Below are positions 5,109-9,481 of a stretch of DNA of 9,481 bases, piece by piece. The first letter of the stretch is position 1. Every line of letters starts with the position of its first letter. The notes beneath the pieces are model-generated. The model did no database searches. It was given only the letters and a program-made list of their open reading frames with translations, and was not told the origin of the DNA. A program made the position numbers and the translations under genes. Origin of the DNA: Cytophagales bacterium. Its GTDB lineage: Bacteria > Bacteroidota > Bacteroidia > Cytophagales > Cytophagaceae. The DNA lies in the NCBI GenBank assembly GCA_025360235.1, contig JANYCO010000188.1:1-9481 (forward strand). The letters are read 5' to 3'.

Positions 5109-6206
5109 TTATTTAATTGTTTTTCTTCTGTTCTTTACAAAATCTTCAAATACATATTCTCCAAGTCCGTTCAGCGAACTGTAAAACGCTCTTCCATTGT
5201 TCGTCGCTGTAAACTCCCGTACGAAGGCTTGCAGGTAAGGATCTTTAGCAATCATGAAAGTAGTGATCGGAATTTTCAATCTTCTGCATTGAGCCGCCAT
5301 GTTCAGTGTTTTGTTCACTACTTTTCTGTCCAGGCCGAAACTGTTTTTGTAATACTGATTGCCTTCTTTCAAACACGTTGGTTTACCATCAGTAATCATA
5401 AAAATTTGTTTATTCGCCGTTTTTCTTCTTCTAAGCAGGTCCATGGCTAGCTCCAGCCCTGCGTAGGTATTGGTATGATACGGTCCTACCTGAAGATAGG
5501 GAAGGTCTTTCACTTCAATGGGCCATGCGTCGTTTCCGAAAACAATAATGTCTAAGGTGTCTTTAGGATATTTTGTTTTTATTAACTCTGCAAGGGCCAT
5601 GGCTACTTTTTTGGCTGGCGTGATGCGGTCTTCACCATAAAGAATCATAGAATGAGAAATGTCAATCATCAAACAGGTGGAGGTCTGTGATTTTTGTTCT
5701 TTCTCCTGTATCTGTAAATCGTTTTGGGTAAGACGAAATTCATCTATACCATGATTGATCTGTGCGTTTTGCAGTGATTCGGTAAGGCTTATGGAATCAA
5801 GGGTATCCCCGTATTCAAAGGGGCGAATGTCCGAAGTGAGTTCATCGCCTTTTCCGGTAAAATTTGTTTTATGGTTCCCCTGATTTGTTTTCTTTAGTTT
5901 TCCGAAAATTTCTTCTAATGCATTTTTCCTGATTGTTTGTTCAGACTTTCCGGTAAGATCAAATTTTCCAGATTCGCTGCCTTCTTCAATAAATCCTTTT
6001 GCTTTCAGGTCTTCGATAAAATCACCCATAGCGTAGTCATTATTGGTGAGCGCATATTCTTTGTCCAGTTCATTGAGCCACTGCAAGGCTTCCTGCACAT
6101 CGCCAGCGGTGTAGTTGAGCAACTGGAAAAACAGTTTTGACAGCTTATCAAAAGAGCTTTTTCCCTTGTTGTCTGGGATAAATTTTGTGAACCGAAGTCC
6201 TAACAT
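5109..6206 (-). CDS. VWA-domain protein, partner of the MoxR-like ATPase
   Basis: This 365-residue protein has a von Willebrand factor A domain in its C-terminal half. The metal-binding MIDAS site is complete: DISHS (about 182-186), Thr in YHTNTYAGL (about 245), and Asp in ITDGKP (about 273). The N-terminal half (about 1-160) is charged and helical, with an acidic and Gly/Lys-rich linker, and has no recognised domain. There is no signal peptide, so it acts in the cytoplasm. In Mg-chelatase and MoxR systems the VWA subunit binds the client and bridges it to the AAA ring. Its gene is immediately upstream of the AAA gene, 62 bp away, so the two probably form one transcript. ATG 6206 is chosen over a TTG at 6239, because MLGLRFTKFIPD looks like the real start. 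The client is not encoded in the window. Confidence 0.9.
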   Translation of the reverse strand: MLGLRFTKFIPDNKGKSSFDKLSKLFFQLLNYTAGDVQEALQWLNELDKEYALTNNDYAMGDFIEDLKAKGFIEEGSESGKFDLTGKSEQTIRKNALEEIFGKLKKTNQGNHKTNFTGKGDELTSDIRPFEYGDTLDSISLTESLQNAQINHGIDEFRLTQNDLQIQEKEQKSQTSTCLMIDISHSMILYGEDRITPAKKVAMALAELIKTKYPKDTLDIIVFGNDAWPIEVKDLPYLQVGPYHTNTYAGLELAMDLLRRRKTANKQIFMITDGKPTCLKEGNQYYKNSFGLDRKVVNKTLNMAAQCRRLKIPITTFMIAKDPYLQAFVREFTATNNGRAFYSSLNGLGEYVFEDFVKNRRKTIK

Positions 6207-6316
6207 TGGAAATAGTTTATATAGGTAGGAAGGTAACAAAAATTAGGAGAGTAGTGTTCAAAACAGAAGTAGATTTAGATTATTTGTTTGTAAAATTTAT
6301 GTTTTAACCCTGATTT

Positions 6317-7054
6317 TCAGACCAGAGCCCTGTTTTGAGTTTGATCTCTTTCAGTAATAAGACTCCTGGTATAATCAATATATAAAAATAGATGTCCGAC
6401 GAGCAATCCCAGCGCTGCACCAAAAGAAACATCCAATGCCGAATGCGCGCCTATGGCAACTCTTGATACTGCAACTAAAAAAGCCCAGAAAAGAGGAAGT
6501 ACATAGGTAGCCCTTGCTAGTTTGCTTCTGGAATGGTACAAACTAAAAGCCAAAACAGTAGCCAGTAAAAAAGCATTGAAGGAATGGCCTGAAGGAAAAG
6601 AGTAACCCGCTTCTTCCTCCCAATGGTTGAGAATTTTTGTATCAATAGCAGCGAATCGGATACTGTCGGATTTGATTATATTTTTCAGGAGTACTTTTCT
6701 TGCGTCTTCGCTAACTTTATAAATAGAATCTAAACTGATTACCGGAAAAGAATTTTGGGTTATGAAAATATGGCTTGGTCTCGGAATTCCAATGGCTTCT
6801 TTTGTTATGTGTTCGTTTATAAAAGCGATACCTGAAAGTAAAGTTCCAAGCACAAGGAATGATTTCAAAAACACCTTGAGTTTTTGTCTTTTTGATTCTA
6901 TTCGGATGGTATAGAAAAAACAAGAGATTGCCAATACCACCACCGTACCAATTTTCCCGGCTGATTCAGTGGCCCAGTAGGCAGTGCTGCACCACTTGCT
7001 GTCTATGTCACATGCTGTAAATGCAAAAGGAATCCACCACACGGCTATAAGCAA
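6317..7054 (-). CDS. PAP2-type membrane phosphatase (start uncertain, no ATG)
   Basis: This is an integral membrane phosphatase of the PAP2 family, acting on lipid or isoprenoid phosphates. All three catalytic motifs are present, numbered from the TTG at 7054: KEAIGIPRP (Lys85, Arg92-Pro93), PSGH (154-157) and SRVAIGAHSALD (Arg198, His204, Asp208). Hydrophobic segments lie around 36-50, 64-80, 160-175, 185-200 and 208-226. An unusual insert of about 50 residues (100-148) separates motifs 1 and 2. The frame has no ATG near its start: TTG 7054 would cut the first helix short, while the same frame read upstream to ATA at 7105 adds 17 residues (KPIKQIRIISAITFALL after the initiator) that complete a proper basic-then-hydrophobic N-terminus. 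The true start is therefore probably 7105, overlapping the kmo stop by 4 bp. The TTG is given only as the nearest conventional start. Confidence 0.88.
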   Translation of the reverse strand: MLIAVWWIPFAFTACDIDSKWCSTAYWATESAGKIGTVVVLAISCFFYTIRIESKRQKLKVFLKSFLVLGTLLSGIAFINEHITKEAIGIPRPSHIFITQNSFPVISLDSIYKVSEDARKVLLKNIIKSDSIRFAAIDTKILNHWEEEAGYSFPSGHSFNAFLLATVLAFSLYHSRSKLARATYVLPLFWAFLVAVSRVAIGAHSALDVSFGAALGLLVGHLFLYIDYTRSLITERDQTQNRALV

Positions 7055-7101
7055 TAAGGCAAAAGTAATTGCAGAGATGATTCGGATCTGTTTGATAGGT
7101 T

Positions 7102-8490
7102 TTATTCCTGTTTATTGTTCCTGTTTACTGTTCCTTCCCATACCCCCTTCTTCAAAAGAATTTTCTCAATCTTTTCCCAACCTTTTTCGCTTTCCCAATC
7201 GGTCTTAATATCAGGCAAGGCCAGTATTTCTTCCATTAATCGATCGTGTTCTTTTCCTTTTGCCAAGGCTTCGGAATAAGGGAGATCGCTAAAAGTAACC
7301 ATTGAGTATAGAGGTAGATAATCTTTATATTTTTTATGAATAGCCGCCTCTATTTTTTTTCTTAAAACAAAATTTTCATCTGCCACAAGGTCGCGCATTT
7401 CGATAAAATTTCGCATTGATAGTTCGGCGATAGCATCTACATTAAGTTTGCGTGCTTTCTGATATTCCGGCAAAACTTTGGGCCAGTTGTCTTTCCATTG
7501 GTCCAAGAGTTCGTTTAAGATCCGAACATCTTCCATTCCGGCATTCATGCCTTGTCCGTAGAAAGGTACGATAGCATGTGCTGCGTCGCCAATTAAGAAA
7601 ACACTGTCATCGAATATCAAAGGAAAGGTATGGACAGTAGAAAGAAATGAAGCTTCAGTATCAAAATATTCTTCCTCGATATTTTCTATTAGTGATAGAG
7701 CATCAGGGAAAAAATTTTCGAAAAAAGCATGAAGTTGTTTCTTGTTTTGTATTGAAGCAAAAGAATGTTCTCCCTCAAATGGTAAAAAAAGAGTACACGT
7801 AAAACTCCCGTCTGTATTAGGCAAAGCAATTAGCATGAATTGCGCACGTGGCCATATGTGCAAGGCGTTTTTTTCAAGTAAGTGGCGATTACCTTGGCCA
7901 GCAGGAAGGTGTAATTCTTTATATCCTTGAGGTAATTTTTCAATGGAAATTCGAAATGCTTTTTCTTCCTGAAGTGTTTTTCTTATTTGGGAAAAGGCTC
8001 CATCCGAGCCTGCTAGTATAGAATATGAAACGTTTGTTTCCTCTCCATTTTCATGATTTTCAAAAACAGCTATTTTAGTTTCTAAATTTATTCCGATACA
8101 TTTTTGATTGAAATGAAAGTCAATGCCTTTTTGTTTTGAAGCATGTTCAATGAGACTTCTGTTCAATCCCCCCCGGGAAATAGAATTGATGTATTGTCCT
8201 TCGTCGCCATATGGTTGGAAATTGGTTTGTCCTTTTGTGTCATGTACCATCCTGCCTTTCATAGGGATGGCATGTTCTAAAATTATTTTTTCTAATCCCG
8301 CTTTTTCTAAAGCATGGATTCCTCGGTGACTAAGAGCCAGATTAATCGAGCGCCCATCGTCTAATAAGGTTTTACGGGGGTCCTCCCTTTTTTCATAAAC
8401 CGAAACAGTATATCCTCTGCGGGCCATATAAATAGCCAATAGCGTACCTACAGGTCCAGCTCCTGTGATTAGGATAGATTTTGAATGCAC
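7102..8490 (-). CDS. kmo: Kynurenine 3-monooxygenase
   Basis: This 462-residue FAD enzyme hydroxylates L-kynurenine to 3-hydroxykynurenine with NADPH and O2, a step in making quinolinate and NAD from tryptophan. Motifs in order are GAGPVG for FAD (10-15), the family-specific GRSINLALS (46-54), GSDGAF (161-166), GDAAHAIVPF (301-310) and YGQGMNAGMED (311-321). The length matches bacterial kynurenine monooxygenases. The GDAAH-PFYGQGMNAG block makes the assignment specific within the flavin hydroxylases. The start is GTG at 8490; no in-frame ATG lies upstream before a gap. Other pathway genes (kynureninase, 3-hydroxyanthranilate dioxygenase) are not in the window. The final residues TVNRNNKQE are encoded in a 13-bp tandem repeat. 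A TATTTTTG promoter element lies about 54 bp upstream, so it may have its own promoter. Confidence 0.95.
   Translation of the reverse strand: MHSKSILITGAGPVGTLLAIYMARRGYTVSVYEKREDPRKTLLDDGRSINLALSHRGIHALEKAGLEKIILEHAIPMKGRMVHDTKGQTNFQPYGDEGQYINSISRGGLNRSLIEHASKQKGIDFHFNQKCIGINLETKIAVFENHENGEETNVSYSILAGSDGAFSQIRKTLQEEKAFRISIEKLPQGYKELHLPAGQGNRHLLEKNALHIWPRAQFMLIALPNTDGSFTCTLFLPFEGEHSFASIQNKKQLHAFFENFFPDALSLIENIEEEYFDTEASFLSTVHTFPLIFDDSVFLIGDAAHAIVPFYGQGMNAGMEDVRILNELLDQWKDNWPKVLPEYQKARKLNVDAIAELSMRNFIEMRDLVADENFVLRKKIEAAIHKKYKDYLPLYSMVTFSDLPYSEALAKGKEHDRLMEEILALPDIKTDWESEKGWEKIEKILLKKGVWEGTVNRNNKQE
7105..7134 (-). repeat. 13-bp tandem repeat at the 3' end of kmo
   Basis: TTCCTGTTTATTG (7105-7117) and TTCCTGTTTACTG (7118-7130) are adjacent copies identical at 12 of 13 positions, followed by TTCC (7131-7134). 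On the coding strand it forms the last codons of kmo and ends where the PAP2 frame would begin. The 15-mer at 7118-7132 matches the 3' end of the HxlR-type gene (3006-3020) at 14 of 15 positions on the opposite strand. Confidence 0.7.
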
Positions 8491-8543
8491 AATGCTAAAG
8501 TTAGGAATAGAAGCATATTGTTAGAGAGAAGCTCCGGCAAAAT

Positions 8544-8551
8544 CAAAAATA
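8544..8551 (-). promoter_or_regulatory. Candidate -7 promoter element for kmo (TATTTTTG)
   Basis: The minus strand reads TATTTTTG, an exact TAnnTTTG match, in the 65-bp gap between the small membrane protein gene and kmo. It is the same octamer as the one at 175-182. It would give a leader of about 47 nt. No -33 element is visible in the coding end of the upstream gene. Confidence 0.4.
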
Positions 8552-8555
8552 TAAT

Positions 8556-8753
8556 TTAATGGTGATGATCATGATCGCCTCCTTTGTCAAGAAAACGAAT
8601 GATGGTGCCAATTATAAAAACCGCTGCCCATGTAGGATAGAGTGCCCACATATCGGTTACCGTTTTATCAACAAGCAACAACAAGCCCTGACAGAATACG
8701 CTGAAACATACTCCGATGATACTGATTGTCTGAAAGCCGTTCATGCTCTGCAT
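8556..8753 (-). CDS. Small two-helix membrane protein with His-rich tail
   Basis: From the ATG at 8753 this is a 65-residue protein beginning MQSMNGFQTISIIGVCFSVF; 8744 (MNGFQTIS) is an alternative start, and the TTG at 8768 is unlikely. Two hydrophobic helices span about residues 8-28 and 38-54, joined by a short loop (DKTVTDMWALYP). The end is GGDHDHHH, which could bind a metal but is unproven. I do not recognise the family. It resembles the small membrane subunits that accompany transporters or oxidases, but no partner is next to it. A longer frame on the other strand (8559-8879) covers it; this strand is preferred because the protein has an obvious membrane pattern, and the gene heads a set of leftward genes. 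Confidence 0.65.
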   Translation of the reverse strand: MQSMNGFQTISIIGVCFSVFCQGLLLLVDKTVTDMWALYPTWAAVFIIGTIIRFLDKGGDHDHHH

Positions 8754-8788
8754 GGGTACAAGGTACAAATAAATTTTAGTAGAATATC

Positions 8789-8806
8789 AATTTTGCAGTC
8801 AAAATT
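8789..8806. promoter_or_regulatory. Inverted repeat AATTTTG-CAGT-CAAAATT in a divergent promoter region
   Basis: A perfect 7-bp inverted repeat with a 4-nt spacer lies between the divergent membrane-protein and flavin monooxygenase genes. It is 36 bp from the start of the former and about 90 bp from the start of the latter. An operator is more likely than a terminator, because both flanking genes are transcribed away from it. Confidence 0.4.
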
Positions 8807-8849
8807 TGGTTGTCTTGCCTGGAAAAGGAAATCAAGGTATATTGAACTG

Positions 8850-8876
8850 TTGGCGAGAACAAATTGTTCGTGCCAA
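8850..8876. promoter_or_regulatory. 27-bp near-perfect palindrome upstream of the flavin monooxygenase gene
   Basis: TTGGCGAGAACAA (8850-8862), one central A, and TTGTTCGTGCCAA (8864-8876) are symmetric at 11 of 13 positions, with a perfect GAACAA-A-TTGTTC core. It ends 20 bp before the ATG at 8897. Size and position fit the operator of a dimeric repressor, though a stem-loop in the leader RNA is also possible. Confidence 0.6.
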
Positions 8877-8896
8877 TAAGGTAACTTTTATATAGT

Positions 8897-9481
8897 ATGG
8901 AAATTGGAATAGATAGTTTTGCGGCAAAGCCCACAGATAATGTAGGGACAGCAAGTAATAACAGTGATGCATTAGCACAATTATTAGAAAGAATTGAATG
9001 GGCAGATAAAGTTGGTCTTGATGTATTTGGAATAGGTGAACATCATCGTAAAGAGTTTCTTGATTCGGCACCAACACTTATTTTAGCAGCAGCGGCAGCG
9101 CGTACTGATCGTATTCGTCTTGCAAGTGCAGTAACGGTATTAAGTGCTGCAGATCCGGTAAGAGTATTTCAAAATTTTGCAACGTTGGATCTTATTTCCA
9201 AAGGTCGTGCGGAAATGGTAGTGGGCCGCGGTTCTTTTACCGAAGCTTTTCCTCTTTTTGGTTTGAATCTTCAGGATTATGACCAGCTTTTTTCTGAGAA
9301 ACTGGATCTCCTGCTTACTATTCGCGAAAATGAATTTGTAACCTGGTCGGGAAAATTTCGGGCATCGCTTAAAGATCAAGCCATCTACCCGAGACCTTTG
9401 CAAAAACAGCTTCCAATATGGCTGGGAGTAGGTGGTACACCCGCTTCTTTTGCCCGTGCAGGTACATTGGGGTTACCTTTG
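8897..9481 (+). CDS. LLM class flavin-dependent oxidoreductase (luciferase-like monooxygenase), 3' truncated
   Basis: The first 195 codons of a rightward gene run in frame to the window edge; family members are about 330-350 residues, so over half is present. The protein starts MEIGIDSFAAKPTDNVGTAS and shows the luciferase-like TIM-barrel pattern: ALAQLLERIEWADKVGLDVF (about 25-44), GEHH (47-50) near the flavin site, RIRLASAVTVLSAADPVRVFQ (about 72-92), RAEMVVGRGSF (about 104-114), and LPIWLGVGGT near 172-181. These enzymes use FMNH2 and O2 to oxidise small organic substrates; the substrate cannot be told. It is cytoplasmic. The ATG follows a 27-bp palindrome by 20 bp, suggesting control by a dimeric regulator not encoded in the window. 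Confidence 0.9.
   Translation, partial: MEIGIDSFAAKPTDNVGTASNNSDALAQLLERIEWADKVGLDVFGIGEHHRKEFLDSAPTLILAAAAARTDRIRLASAVTVLSAADPVRVFQNFATLDLISKGRAEMVVGRGSFTEAFPLFGLNLQDYDQLFSEKLDLLLTIRENEFVTWSGKFRASLKDQAIYPRPLQKQLPIWLGVGGTPASFARAGTLGLPL

Noticed and set aside
8559..8879. Plus-strand 106-codon frame antisense to the small membrane protein
   Set aside because: It has no family features, ends across the 27-bp palindrome, and the opposite strand encodes a plausible two-helix membrane protein in the same span.

Overview
The window looks like a chromosomal segment from an aerobic member of the Bacteroidota. The evidence is moderately AT-rich DNA, starts with almost no Shine-Dalgarno sequence, several intergenic matches to the Bacteroidota -7 promoter element TAnnTTTG, and a family mix typical of that phylum (kynurenine 3-monooxygenase, paired MoxR-type AAA/VWA proteins, small DoxX proteins, lipoprotein-like NlpC/P60 enzymes). 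I cannot place it to genus. There is no rRNA, tRNA, CRISPR array, insertion sequence or phage gene.

Layout. The left edge holds the first 32 codons of a leftward gene (1-96). A rightward NlpC/P60 cell-wall hydrolase (236-748) then meets a leftward thioredoxin-fold peroxiredoxin-like gene (754-1338) tail to tail, with only 5 bp between the stops. A conserved-looking all-helical protein of unknown function (1477-1953) faces a small DoxX-type membrane protein (2100-2465). That gene diverges from an HxlR-type regulator (2597-3007). The gap between the last two contains back-to-back -7 promoter elements and a tandem pair of palindromes that are good operator candidates. A 68-codon hypothetical gene (3280-3486) follows an AT-rich spacer.

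From about 8750 down to 3514 every gene points left: a 65-residue two-helix membrane protein with a histidine-rich tail, kynurenine 3-monooxygenase (kmo), a PAP2-type membrane phosphatase, a VWA-domain protein and a MoxR/Mg-chelatase-like AAA+ ATPase. kmo and the PAP2 gene are probably translationally coupled. VWA and AAA form a two-gene module whose 62-bp spacer is almost filled by two stem-loops. At the right edge a luciferase-like flavin monooxygenase gene (8897-9481, cut off) runs rightward behind a near-perfect 27-bp palindrome.

How the genes may work together. The DoxX/HxlR pair resembles redox- or quinone-responsive pairs known from Bacillus. kmo belongs to tryptophan-to-quinolinate (de novo NAD) synthesis. 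The AAA/VWA pair is probably a chaperone-like machine for maturing or remodelling an unknown client. The most unusual observations are: a PAP2 gene with no ATG start, where a single G-to-A change at an ATGA overlap would explain it; the same AACAGTRAACAGGAA-type repeat at the 3' ends of two unrelated genes; and the paired stem-loops inside the VWA-AAA operon.
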